Source: an uncultured Clostridia bacterium | GTDB lineage: Bacteria; Bacillota; Clostridia; UBA1381 | Direction: 5' to 3' | Assembly: GCA_934486735.1 (NCBI GenBank) | Contig: CAKSQL010000006.1 | Location: forward strand, 29,543-93,542 | DNA length: 64,000 bases | Shown here: positions 1-7,779 of the stretch, in pieces | How the letters are laid out: each line of letters opens with the position of its first letter | Numbering within the stretch: the stretch's first letter is position 1 | Translations under genes and position numbers: made by a program | The notes under the pieces: model-generated | The model's input: only the letters and a program-made list of their open reading frames with translations | Told to the model about the DNA's origin: nothing | Database searches by the model: none

Positions 1-593
1 GCCGAAACCGCTTCAAACGCGGGGAAGTGTACTATATTTGCGCCCTTACTGTCGGACGGAACAGCAACATAATATGACACCTCGTCGGGACTGTCAAGCG
101 GAAATTCAATGCAATACATTCGCTTTGTTGTATCGGTTCCGTAATTATGCATAGCTTCAAGAGCCGTATCTCTCAGCAGATTGCTTTTTTCAGCGATAGA
201 TGCCGCTTTATATGTCCGTCCGAAAAATGTTTGTGCTTCTATATGAGTTTTCGAAATTATATTTTGAGTCTTATTGGTACGTTCGTACAGATGTTCTATG
301 TTCAAATTCAACTCATCGCGCAGCAGTTCCAGTCTTTTTATCAATGGCTGAAGGTCTGTAGCGTCATTGAGATAGTCTCGGATTTCGTCTAGTGAAAGCC
401 CGAGATTTTGAAAAATGCGAATGGTTCGTATTCGGGTGAATGTATCAATTGAATAATATCTGTTGCCGGTAGAACCCTCTTTCATATCCGGCTTTATAAG
501 TCCTTTGTTTTCGTAGTTTAATATAATTTTGCGCGTAATATTTATGGATTTTGCAATTTCGCCTATAGAAAACAGATTCTCGTGATTTTTCAT
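1..593 (-). CDS. MerR-family transcriptional regulator, C-terminal end cut off by the window
   Basis: The reverse strand reads from an ATG at 593 leftwards off the window edge. The first residues (MKNHENLFSIGEIAKSINIT) form the winged-helix DNA-binding start of MerR regulators, followed by the usual NYENKGLIKP and GNRYYS segments and a helical dimerisation stretch. The last visible part (around YCIEFPLDSPDEVSYYVAVP) looks like the beginning of a GyrI-like ligand-binding domain, so this is a drug- or metabolite-sensing type rather than a metal sensor; that subtype is inferred. It is divergent from the zinc-ribbon gene at 703, and a MerR-type operator lies between them at 641-671. Only about 197 residues are visible, so the effector cannot be judged. 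Confidence 0.9.
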   Translation of the reverse strand, partial: MKNHENLFSIGEIAKSINITRKIILNYENKGLIKPDMKEGSTGNRYYSIDTFTRIRTIRIFQNLGLSLDEIRDYLNDATDLQPLIKRLELLRDELNLNIEHLYERTNKTQNIISKTHIEAQTFFGRTYKAASIAEKSNLLRDTALEAMHNYGTDTTKRMYCIEFPLDSPDEVSYYVAVPSDSKGANIVHFPAFEAVS

Positions 594-640
594 TTTTACA
601 ACCTTTCACAAAAAAAAATTAAAATTTTACAAAAAAAGAC

Positions 641-671
641 TTGCATCGTCCATTAATGGACGGTGTATAAT
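641..671 (+). promoter_or_regulatory. MerR-type promoter with a palindromic operator in a 19-bp spacer
   Basis: A -35 box TTGCAT (641-646) and a perfect -10 box TATAAT (666-671) are separated by 19 bp instead of the usual 17. The spacer holds a perfect 16-bp palindrome, CGTCCATTAATGGACG, at 647-662. An over-long spacer filled by a dyad is the known hallmark of promoters untwisted by MerR proteins, and a merR-type gene starts 48 bp away on the other strand. Transcription would run rightwards into the gene at 703. Confidence 0.85.
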
Positions 672-702
672 AATTATAGCATATAACATTATAGGTGTCA
701 AG

Positions 703-993
703 ATGCTAAAAGGGGGAATTGATTTGGATTTTAAAAGCTATTGTGAAAAGGAAGGGAAGTATTATCTTCTTGAAGAATGGGATAATGATAAAAACAAAGC
801 TTTTACGCCCGAAACAATCAACCATTGCAGCAGCTTGCCGGTATGGTGGAAATGTGCAAGGGGGCATTCGTGGCAGACGCAGCTGAAAAGCCGTTCGACC
901 AGTATGACGAGATGTCCGAGATGCAACGAGGAAAAACTCGCAAAGAAAAGAGACAACAAAGAAAGAGAATTCAGAAAAGAGGAATTGAAATGA
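703..993 (+). CDS. Small zinc-ribbon (treble-clef) protein
   Basis: This is a 96-residue protein. The centre carries the pattern WWKCARGHSW followed about 15 residues later by CPRCN, giving Cys/His-Cys-Cys ligands as in the probable zinc-ribbon family DUF4379 (PF14311), usually found as tandem copies in nucleic-acid-related proteins. Here there is one copy with a charged Lys/Arg/Glu tail. The ATG at 703 has AGGTG just upstream, but a TTG at 724 sits at a better distance from AAAAGGGGG, so the protein may be seven residues shorter. The stop codon overlaps the next start (ATGA at 990-993), which implies translational coupling to the secreted protein. The gene lies 32 bp downstream of the MerR-type promoter. 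Function unknown. Confidence 0.75.
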   Translation: MLKGGIDLDFKSYCEKEGKYYLLEEWDNDKNKAFTPETINHCSSLPVWWKCARGHSWQTQLKSRSTSMTRCPRCNEEKLAKKRDNKEREFRKEELK

Positions 994-3125
994 AAAGATT
1001 TTTAAGCTCACTGCTTGTGCTGCTTACGTCATTGGGCTTGACAGCATTTGCCGCCGGCATAAAGGACGGCTGTGAGGCATATGTACTTGTGGGCAGCATA
1101 AATGTCACACAAAATCCGTCGGTGTCATCGCGCTCGATTGCCGCACTGTACAAGGGTGAAAGGGTGACGGTTTTGGAAGCATACTTAAATGGCATAGACC
1201 AAAAGACCGAAAATTTCCACAAGGTTCAGCTTGATGACGGCAAAATCGGATATTTGTACGCCTATGCAAACAGAAAAGATACGCTCGAGTCGGCAGACGA
1301 TGTTAATGAAAGATACGCAGAGGCGGCAAAAACGGCTGACCCTAAGTATCAGCATGCAATAAATATGTATGTCCTTTCCGATTATATATACGGCGGAAAG
1401 AAAACAACCGAGGGCAAAGAGCTGAATTTTTACGCAAAGGTTCCGACCGAGTGGGTAAGGCACGAACGCCCCGAGTCGCTGCCGCTGGTGGGAAAAGGAA
1501 TCCTGCATATTGGAGATGAGGGAAAAATCGGTTCTGTAAAGGCGTCGTTTTATCCGGGTAATCCGCCGATCAACTACCATTCAAAGAGATTGGATGAGCT
1601 TAAAGTAATAGGATACGATCCTCCTTTTGCGGAAAATTCAAGAACGGAAGCAAATGCAAACACAGCTTTTTATGCCGGTGTGGGAAGTGTATTTGACGTT
1701 GTTGCGTATAACGAAAACTGGGTTGCTGTATGGAGCATGGGCGGTGTTGACGAATCGCGCGGAACAATCAGACAGTGCGGAGAAAAGGACGGTACTGCTT
1801 TCACAAGCTGGAAGCCGGCTGTATATTTTGTGCCGAGAAAGAATTGTTACATTTTGGATATTAACAACCAGGTGACAACACCTCCGCAAATTGAAGCCAT
1901 AGGAAAGGTAACGGCTCCGCTGCTGGTAAAAACAACTCCGGATGAGACTGATTTTGTAAAATCGGGTGTTTACAAGATAAACCAGTCTGTTCAGATAGTT
2001 GATTCACAGCCGCAGAACGGTCATTACAAAATTTATTATGAACATGGTTTGTATTATGTCAATGCCAAGTATGTCAACATACAGTACACAAATACCCCAA
2101 AACCGTCAATTACATACACAGCGAAAGCAAATGCCGAGAGTGATATTTTGGACGGAGCTTCGGTTGTGGGCGCAGTTAAGCAAGGCACTGTAATCGATGT
2201 TATGGAAAAGGATTATGACGGAACAAATTCAAAAATCTGGTTTAATTCGAAAGAATGCTATATTCCGACAAGCAAGCTGAGTGATTTTGTAAAAACTCCG
2301 TCAGCATCGGGTATAGCACAGCTCGGCGCTCCGATAGGAGTCCTTGCGGTAGATTCGCCATGGAGTGCATACGGTGCGCTGGCATATACAAAAGATGGCT
2401 ATGAGGCTTTGAAAGAGGAAATGTACAACAATCCGTACTATGTGAGCGGCACGCTCAAGCATCATACGGACAGCGACGAATTAAGCATTTTGCAGGAGGG
2501 GGACTGGGCGAATGTATATAAAATTGAGGACTATTCGTACGCGCCCGATCCGGACTATCCCGACGAAATAGAAACGGGAAAGGTGTACACCGTTCTTTAT
2601 GACGGAAATGTTCGTTACATTGTCCAGGATGATGAGCAGTATGCGGCATTTAATTATTACCCTGGCAATGATTTCAGCAAAACATCTGTTGCAAAGACAC
2701 AGCCTGTTTGCATAGAGGGTAACAGATATAACGCCGTTGCATATAATATTGACGACAATAACTATTTCAAGCTTCGCGATATTGCTCAAATGCTCAGCGG
2801 AACAATCAAAACGTTTGATATTAAGTACGATGCGGCAACAAATTCGATTGACATGTTAAGCTTTTTCGACTACACTTCGGCAGGCGGCGAATTGACACCG
2901 GGAGACGGTGCTGAAAGAAAGGCTGTTTCGTCATCGGCATTTTTGACACTTGACGGAGTGCCTATTCAGGCAACATGTTATAATATTGATGGAAACAACT
3001 ACTTCAAGCTTCGTGATATAACCGATGCACTGGATTGCCGGGTTGATTGGGAAAAAGCAAACCAAACAATTTGGGTAATACCGGGCATGTCCGCATATGA
3101 CGATCCGGATGCAATCGTAGGCTGA
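990..3125 (+). CDS. Secreted protein with SH3-like repeats and a double stalk (copper amine oxidase N-like) C-terminus
   Basis: This is a 711-residue protein. I start it at the ATG at 990, which overlaps the previous stop codon and opens a clear signal peptide (MKRFLSSLLVLLTSLGLTAF, cleavage near AFAAG); an open frame continues upstream to 825 but would bury the signal peptide. An SH3b-like stretch lies near residues 25-90 and two more near 310-430. The C-terminus, about 570-711, has two copies of a NxxxNNYFKLRDI motif typical of the stalk or copper-amine-oxidase-N-like domains of Firmicutes surface proteins (PF07833-related). These domains are thought to act in wall attachment or substrate contact. 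No catalytic residues are recognisable. It ends 36 bp before a strong terminator, so it is the last gene of the MerR-controlled pair. Confidence 0.85.
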   Translation: MKRFLSSLLVLLTSLGLTAFAAGIKDGCEAYVLVGSINVTQNPSVSSRSIAALYKGERVTVLEAYLNGIDQKTENFHKVQLDDGKIGYLYAYANRKDTLESADDVNERYAEAAKTADPKYQHAINMYVLSDYIYGGKKTTEGKELNFYAKVPTEWVRHERPESLPLVGKGILHIGDEGKIGSVKASFYPGNPPINYHSKRLDELKVIGYDPPFAENSRTEANANTAFYAGVGSVFDVVAYNENWVAVWSMGGVDESRGTIRQCGEKDGTAFTSWKPAVYFVPRKNCYILDINNQVTTPPQIEAIGKVTAPLLVKTTPDETDFVKSGVYKINQSVQIVDSQPQNGHYKIYYEHGLYYVNAKYVNIQYTNTPKPSITYTAKANAESDILDGASVVGAVKQGTVIDVMEKDYDGTNSKIWFNSKECYIPTSKLSDFVKTPSASGIAQLGAPIGVLAVDSPWSAYGALAYTKDGYEALKEEMYNNPYYVSGTLKHHTDSDELSILQEGDWANVYKIEDYSYAPDPDYPDEIETGKVYTVLYDGNVRYIVQDDEQYAAFNYYPGNDFSKTSVAKTQPVCIEGNRYNAVAYNIDDNNYFKLRDIAQMLSGTIKTFDIKYDAATNSIDMLSFFDYTSAGGELTPGDGAERKAVSSSAFLTLDGVPIQATCYNIDGNNYFKLRDITDALDCRVDWEKANQTIWVIPGMSAYDDPDAIVG

Positions 3126-3161
3126 TAAAATTGTTATTTCGGGGAGAAAGGTTTTATATAT

Positions 3162-3216
3162 AATATACTCCGATTACAGCTTCGCTTTTAAAGCTGTAAT
3201 CGGAGTATATTTTTTT
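3162..3216 (+). terminator. Strong Rho-independent terminator
   Basis: A perfect 21-bp stem (3162-3182 with 3191-3211) encloses an 8-nt loop and runs into a T tract (3210-3216). It ends the transcript of the zinc-ribbon/SH3-stalk gene pair. Confidence 0.93.
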
Positions 3217-3243
3217 CATTATTGCGTACGCAATAATGAAAAA
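3212..3243. repeat. 32-bp perfect palindrome directly after the terminator
   Basis: The bases from 3212 to 3243 are a perfect inverted repeat with no loop, centred on GCGTACGC (3224-3231). It shares its first bases with the T tract of the terminator and marks the left edge of a debris-containing region (AraC remnant, hydrolase remnant). It could be an operator, a recombination site or the trace of a small mobile repeat. Confidence 0.6.
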
Positions 3244-3328
3244 TGCTGCTTATTTTCGAATCGGCTTTCCGAATGCCGGGCAAATAATCCGACGGTCGAA
3301 AAGTCTTTTTTGTCCGCAGGTGTGGATT

Positions 3329-3410
3329 TTATATTTTAGCGTTAATATACTTATTCACAGTCATGCCGAATGTCTTTTTAAAGGTTCGCATAAAGCTGTT
3401 GGGTGGAATT
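3329..3410 (-). pseudogene. Remnant of the C-terminus of an AraC-family regulator
   Basis: The reverse strand codes for NSFMRTFKKTFGMTVNKYIN followed by AKI and a stop at 3329-3331. This is the last helix of the second helix-turn-helix of AraC regulators, where the usual form is roughly YFxRxFKKxxGMTPxxY. Upstream (above about 3400) the similarity stops and no helix-turn-helix or ligand domain is present, so only the last 25 or so residues survive. It abuts another gene remnant on the opposite strand, so the site appears to be a deletion or rearrangement scar. Confidence 0.7.
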
Positions 3411-3420
3411 ACTATAATGT

Positions 3421-4157
3421 CATCAAACTGTACCGATAAGCAAAAATCGGCAGCGTTGTATGTGGCTCATCAGCTGGGAACTATACTTTTCGGCTATAAA
3501 ATGATGACAGACACAAGCGGTGTGGATACAATTGACGAGTCAAGACTTGAAAGTGTCAGCGCAACAGTGAAAGCAAAAGAGGATGCAGTTATAGGCGGCA
3601 GCTTGACATATGCAAATTCAATGCTTGCGATAGCGAGAAAATACGTTGATTTTGCAAAAGATGTTAAGGGAACTCAAGGGATTTCGGAATACAAGAATGC
3701 AATTGTAAGCGCATATATTACAATAGCTGAAAAAATTCTTGATATGGCAGAAAGCTTTGCAGAAATCGAAACGATAACAGCAGATAAGCTTTTAATTCAG
3801 GTACCTGTGCTGGAAACTCCGCTTGAAACAAGCAGCCTGGCTATGTACAACAGCGGAACGATAAATGTTTCGGTTTATAACTATGGCAATGTTGATATAA
3901 GCAACGGAACGCTGACTCTTCTCAACAAAAACGGAACTGTTATGGCAGCAGCTGTCGACTTCACCTGTAAAGCAGGCGAAACAACTGTTGTCAACCTGAG
4001 CTATAACAGAGGCTTGAAGTCTCAGCTGCAATCATATACAAAGGGTTCGTATACCCAGTATTATGCTACAGCTGTTGTGAAAGAGGACGGAAACGAAGTA
4101 AAGAATACTCTTATTCCGCTTAATGCCGATGCAGGAGACGGATTGTTCAAAGAATAG
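3421..4157 (+). pseudogene. 5'-truncated GH39-like surface hydrolase: helical and beta tail only
   Basis: An open frame runs from 3363 to 4157, but it has no signal peptide or catalytic domain. From about residue 25 it lines up by eye with the post-catalytic tail of the two GH39-like proteins at 12907 and 25350. The helical segment matches around LGTILFGYKMM versus GGILLGNLYIL, and the beta segment around KLLIQVPVLETPL versus NVLIQLPSAEYEK, followed by a VSVYN(Y/F) strand in both the remnant and the 25350 protein. The catalytic barrel and the N-terminus are missing, and the first residues run antisense to the AraC remnant. I therefore read it as a truncated copy; it could still be expressed as a small protein, but no function can be assigned. 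Confidence 0.7.
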
Positions 4158-4210
4158 CGAAATAGTACAGGTTTTGTAAAAAATCCGAAAAAAACAAATA
4201 AAACACTACC

Positions 4211-4265
4211 AAAGCACTTCAATTTGTGATATAATATAAATATCATAAATTGAAGTGCTTTTTTA
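4211..4265 (+). terminator. Hairpin terminator before the nicotinamidase-like gene
   Basis: A stem of about 22 bp (4211-4232 with 4239-4260, one mismatched region near the loop) is followed by a T run (4259-4264). It separates the truncated remnant from the next gene. The loop side also contains TATAAT (4230-4235), so a promoter for the next operon may overlap it. Confidence 0.75.
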
Positions 4266-4290
4266 AATATCACGAAAGAGGGAGAACAGA

Positions 4291-4797
4291 ATGAAATATT
4301 TAATTGTTGTTGATATGCAGACGGATTTTATAACCGGGAGTCTGGGCAGCGATGCAGCGGAGGCGATAGTGTCTGCGGTGGTCGATAAGGTAAAGAAATT
4401 TGACGGAAATGTTATTTTTACAAGGGACACACATTTTGAAGATTATTTACAGACACAGGAAGGCAGGAATCTCCCTGTGGAGCATTGCATAAAGAATACC
4501 GACGGCTGGCAGATATGCGATGAATTGAAACCGTACGCAAATATTGTGGTTGATAAAGTAACATTCGGAAGTATTGATTTGCCGGATATAATAAAAAACT
4601 TTGGAGAAAATATAGAAAAAATAGAATTATGCGGACTTTGTACAGACATATGTGTGATTTCAAATGCTATGATTTTAAAGGCTGCATTTCCGGAAGTGCC
4701 GATTGCGGTTGACTCTGAGTGCTGTGCGGGAGTCAGCAAGGAAAATCATAATACGGCACTGGATGCGATGCGTGCAGTGCAGATTGAAGTAATATAA
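4291..4797 (+). CDS. Cysteine hydrolase of the isochorismatase/nicotinamidase family
   Basis: At 168 residues this is the normal size for the family. The catalytic triad is visible: Asp8 in VVDMQTDF, Lys89 in VVDKVTFGS and the nucleophile Cys121 in LCTDICVISNA. Asp46, His48 (TRDTH) and His65 (VEHC) are placed like the metal ligands of nicotinamidases, so conversion of nicotinamide to nicotinate for NAD salvage is the best guess; other amide hydrolases of the family remain possible. The ATG is preceded by GAGGGAG at good spacing. It is a cytoplasmic protein with no signal peptide. The polymerase gene follows 42 bp downstream, so the two may be co-transcribed. Confidence 0.88.
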   Translation: MKYLIVVDMQTDFITGSLGSDAAEAIVSAVVDKVKKFDGNVIFTRDTHFEDYLQTQEGRNLPVEHCIKNTDGWQICDELKPYANIVVDKVTFGSIDLPDIIKNFGENIEKIELCGLCTDICVISNAMILKAAFPEVPIAVDSECCAGVSKENHNTALDAMRAVQIEVI

Positions 4798-4839
4798 TCA
4801 AAAACCGAAATTTCATAAAAAAGAGGAGGTGCCGGCGCT

Positions 4840-6342
4840 TTGGAACGAACATATTTATGCATAGATTTAAAGAGTTTTTATGCCTCGGTTGAATGTGTCG
4901 AAAGAAATTTGAATCCGCTGACGACAAATCTTGTGGTGGCGGATGAAGGACGTACCGAAAAGACAATATGTCTTGCAGTAACGCCAAGCTTAAAAGCATA
5001 TGGGATTCCGGGCAGAGCAAGGCTGTTTGAAGTTATACAAAAAGTAAAAAGTGTTAATGCAGTGCGAAGAAGTAAGGCACCGAACCGCAAATTTACGAAA
5101 AAGTCGTACGATGCCACTCAATTAGACTTAAATCCGGCTTTTGAGCTTGATTATATTATTGCCAAACCGAGAATGGCATATTATATGGAGTATTCTTCAA
5201 AAATATATGAAATATATCTTAAATATGTATCAAGCGAAGATATACTTGTTTATTCCATTGATGAAGTCTTTATGGATATAACAAACTACCTCCATGCAAG
5301 CAGGAAAAAGCCTGTCGATTTTGCAAGAGCAATTATCCGAGATGTCCTTGACAAGACAGGAATAACCGCAACGGCGGGAATAGGTACAAATATGTACCTT
5401 GCAAAAATTGCAATGGATATAACTGCGAAGAAAATGCAGCCGGATAAATATGGCGTAAGAATCGCAGAGCTTGACGAAATGAGCTATCGCAGGCAGCTTT
5501 GGGGACACAGACCGCTTACCGATTTTTGGAGGGTGGGAAAAGGATATTCAAAAAAACTTGAAGAAAGCAGAATTTTTACAATGGGGGATGTGGCGCGCAC
5601 ATCTTTAAACCCGTATGGCAGAAAAAAGCTGAAAAAGCTTTTCGGAATAAATGCAAAAATGCTTATTGACCACGCCTGGGGTTATGAGCCTTGCCTGATT
5701 GCGGACGCAAAGGCATACACGCCCGAGAACAAGAGTATAAGCACGGGACAGGTATTGCATTGCGCATACGATTTTGACAAAACAAGGATTATTGTTTGGG
5801 AAATGCTTGAATTGCTGTCTCTTGATTTGGTCGAAAAGAGACTTGTGACCAATCAAATTGTACTGACAATAGGATATGACAAAGAAAACTTAACCAATTC
5901 CAAAATCCGATATAAAGGTGAGATTGCAAGTGACAGATACGGCAGACAAATCCCCAAGCATGCACACGGTACGGCGAATATAGACAGATATACTTCATCT
6001 GCAAGATTGATAATCTCGGCGGCACTGAAGCTTTATGATAACATCGTCGGCAGAAATATGCTGATAAGACGAATCACAATCTCGGCAAACAATCTTGTGC
6101 CGGAGGAGAGCGTCGCGGAACACAAACATTATGAACAGCTTGATTTGTTCTCGGATTATAGTGAAATGGAGACGGAAAGGGAAAAAGAGGAAAAAGAATT
6201 AAAAAAGGAAAGAAAAATACAGGAAGCCATTATAGATATAAAACAGCGATACGGTAAAAATTCTATAATAAAGGGCGCAAATCTGCAAAAGGGCGCTACA
6301 ACAATAGAACGCAATAAAAGTATTGGCGGACATAAGGCATGA
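4840..6342 (+). CDS. Y-family DNA polymerase (UmuC/DinB-like translesion polymerase)
   Basis: This is a 500-residue protein. The start is a TTG at 4840, nine bases after a full AGGAGGT; no ATG in the area fits. Catalytic acidic residues are present: Asp9 in CIDLKSFYASVE, and Asp141-Glu142 in YSIDEVFMD. The order palm, fingers, thumb, little finger is as in Y-family enzymes, and the length fits the UvrX/YqjW-type polymerases of Firmicutes. A QLDLF motif at about 433-437 looks like a beta-clamp-binding peptide and is followed by a charged, probably coiled-coil tail. It copies past damaged DNA with low fidelity. The YolD-like gene overlaps its end, the usual partnership. A LexA operator is not convincing. 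Confidence 0.93.
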   Translation: MERTYLCIDLKSFYASVECVERNLNPLTTNLVVADEGRTEKTICLAVTPSLKAYGIPGRARLFEVIQKVKSVNAVRRSKAPNRKFTKKSYDATQLDLNPAFELDYIIAKPRMAYYMEYSSKIYEIYLKYVSSEDILVYSIDEVFMDITNYLHASRKKPVDFARAIIRDVLDKTGITATAGIGTNMYLAKIAMDITAKKMQPDKYGVRIAELDEMSYRRQLWGHRPLTDFWRVGKGYSKKLEESRIFTMGDVARTSLNPYGRKKLKKLFGINAKMLIDHAWGYEPCLIADAKAYTPENKSISTGQVLHCAYDFDKTRIIVWEMLELLSLDLVEKRLVTNQIVLTIGYDKENLTNSKIRYKGEIASDRYGRQIPKHAHGTANIDRYTSSARLIISAALKLYDNIVGRNMLIRRITISANNLVPEESVAEHKHYEQLDLFSDYSEMETEREKEEKELKKERKIQEAIIDIKQRYGKNSIIKGANLQKGATTIERNKSIGGHKA

Positions 6343-6788
6343 GAGGGGAATGCAAGGTGAATAATTTTGAATATGATGACATATTGAATATGGAATATCC
6401 CAATCCTGAAATTGAGAAAGATTTCCCGGATAGAATATTGAGAGAAGCCCAGTTTGCTCCTTTTGCGGCGCTTACAGGCTACAATGACGCAATTTCCGAA
6501 ACGGCAAGACAGACGGACGGCAGGACGGAACTTGATGAATATGAACTTGAAAAGCTGAACGGTAAATTGCAATATCTGAAAAATGCCGATGACGCATATG
6601 AAGCCGTTATAACGTATTTCGTTTCGGATAAAAAGAAATCCGGAGGAAAATATGTTTCAAAAAACGGCATCGTTATTAAAGTACGCGAATATGAAAGAGA
6701 CGTTGTTATGGATGACGGGACTAAAATACCGATTGACGATATATTTTCCATAGACGGCGGCGTATTCGATGAAATCGAGGAAATGTAA
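6339..6788 (+). CDS. YolD-like protein, partner gene of the Y-family polymerase
   Basis: The protein is 149 residues from the ATG at 6339, which overlaps the polymerase stop codon. An in-frame GTG at 6357 is better spaced from the GAGAGGGG at 6341-6347 and may be the true start. The segment DRILREAQFAPFAALTGYND and the later acidic helix followed by VxxxGIVIKVREYERDVVMDDGTKIPIDDIFSIDG match YolD (PF08863), a small family nearly always encoded beside UvrX/DinB-like polymerases in Firmicutes. Its biochemical role is not settled; a role in controlling the polymerase is inferred from linkage. A hairpin and T run follow. Confidence 0.88.
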   Translation: MRGECKVNNFEYDDILNMEYPNPEIEKDFPDRILREAQFAPFAALTGYNDAISETARQTDGRTELDEYELEKLNGKLQYLKNADDAYEAVITYFVSDKKKSGGKYVSKNGIVIKVREYERDVVMDDGTKIPIDDIFSIDGGVFDEIEEM

Positions 6789-6836
6789 ACGGCAATCTGT
6801 TTTTTTTGTAAAGCTGAAAGAAATATACGCAGCCGT

Positions 6837-6898
6837 GCCGGCAGAGCAGCAGGTGTCCTTTATGGAAAGGAGTATATTGTCCTTGCCGGTGTTTTTTT
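6837..6898 (+). terminator. Probable terminator after the polymerase operon
   Basis: CCGGCA (6837-6842) pairs with TGCCGG (about 6884-6889), with an inner hairpin TCCTTT/AAAGGA (6856-6870). The structure ends in seven T (6892-6898). It lies between convergent genes. Confidence 0.6.
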
Positions 6899-6917
6899 GA
6901 ACTGTCGGCAAATAAAC

Positions 6918-7736
6918 TCAAGTTCCCGAATGCTTTTGATTTTTTCTGAATTCGCTTGGTGTTGTATCCGTATATCGTTTAAAGACTGCAGAAAAGTAAC
7001 ATTCATTTTCGTATCCTATCATTTTTGAAATTTCATTTATGGACAGAGCGGTACTTGCAAGAAGCTTTTTAGCGTGTTGTATTCTTATTTCGTTCAATTC
7101 ATCGGAAAGTGTTTTCCCTGTTTCCTTTTTAAATATTCTTGCCAAATGGCGATAGCTGAAGGATAGCTTTTTAGCGATATCATTCATTGAAATTTGTTTT
7201 CCGTAATATCTGTTTATATATTCGATAGCTTTTTCGGAAATTTGCTTCTGAGTATAAGAGGTCTGGGTGCATGTGGAAAGCAGCTCATATATTTGACCGA
7301 AAAACAAAACAGGCATTATGCATGGATTAATCTGCCTGTTCGCAAGCTTTGATAAATCAAAGCTGCGCGGCTTAACCTCTGCGCAAAAAGCGTTATTTAT
7401 ATTTACAAAATCATTTGACTCCCACTCAGAGGATTGGGCGACCGAAAAATAAAGAGCGAAGAAAGCTGCACCATCGGAGTATATTTCATGGCTTTGCCGC
7501 GGAGGGATTAAAACAAATTTTTTCTGCGGAACCGTAATTGTATAACCGCTCAAAAAGATGCTTATATCGTTCGACAGTACATAATAAAAGGAAAAGCCGT
7601 CCGATGTTATTTTGTTTTTTCTGTTTTTTCTTTTTAAATCCGAATCAGTTATTTTATATATAATATCGTTAAAAAGAATATTTTTACCGGTCATTGTTTT
7701 TAAGGCGGAAAAGATATTTTCAAGTTCTTTATCCAT
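6918..7736 (-). CDS. AraC-family regulator, second of a tandem pair
   Basis: At 272 residues the protein is a full-length AraC-type regulator. I start it at the ATG at 7736, which has GGAGG at ideal spacing; the open frame extends to 7865 but that would run into the neighbouring gene. Residues 1-130 resemble a cupin-type sugar-sensing fold (note FVLIPPRQSHEIYSDG). The last 100 residues hold two helix-turn-helix motifs (SMNDIAKKLSFSYRHLARIFKKETG, shown here as SMNDIAKKLSFS then YRHLARIFKK, and SINEISKMIGYENECYFSAV). It is 43 bp downstream of a second AraC gene with a very similar C-terminal half, so the two form one operon, divergent from glycan locus A, whose expression they probably control. 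Confidence 0.93.
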   Translation of the reverse strand: MDKELENIFSALKTMTGKNILFNDIIYKITDSDLKRKNRKNKITSDGFSFYYVLSNDISIFLSGYTITVPQKKFVLIPPRQSHEIYSDGAAFFALYFSVAQSSEWESNDFVNINNAFCAEVKPRSFDLSKLANRQINPCIMPVLFFGQIYELLSTCTQTSYTQKQISEKAIEYINRYYGKQISMNDIAKKLSFSYRHLARIFKKETGKTLSDELNEIRIQHAKKLLASTALSINEISKMIGYENECYFSAVFKRYTDTTPSEFRKNQKHSGT

Positions 7737-7779
7737 TTTTTCCTCCGTTTTTCTCAAGTTTTGAATTATATCAATAATT

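Noticed and set aside
825..990. Longer start for the SH3/stalk protein
   Set aside because: The extension overlaps the zinc-ribbon gene and puts 55 residues ahead of a clear signal peptide; the ATGA overlap at 990 is the better start.
3363..4157. Intact gene reading of the 264-residue frame
   Set aside because: It lacks signal peptide and catalytic domain and aligns only with the tails of larger paralogues, so I list it as truncated.
4845..4858. LexA-type box at the polymerase start (CGAACATATTTATG)
   Set aside because: Only the left half matches the CGAAC-N4-GTTCG pattern and it lies inside the coding sequence.
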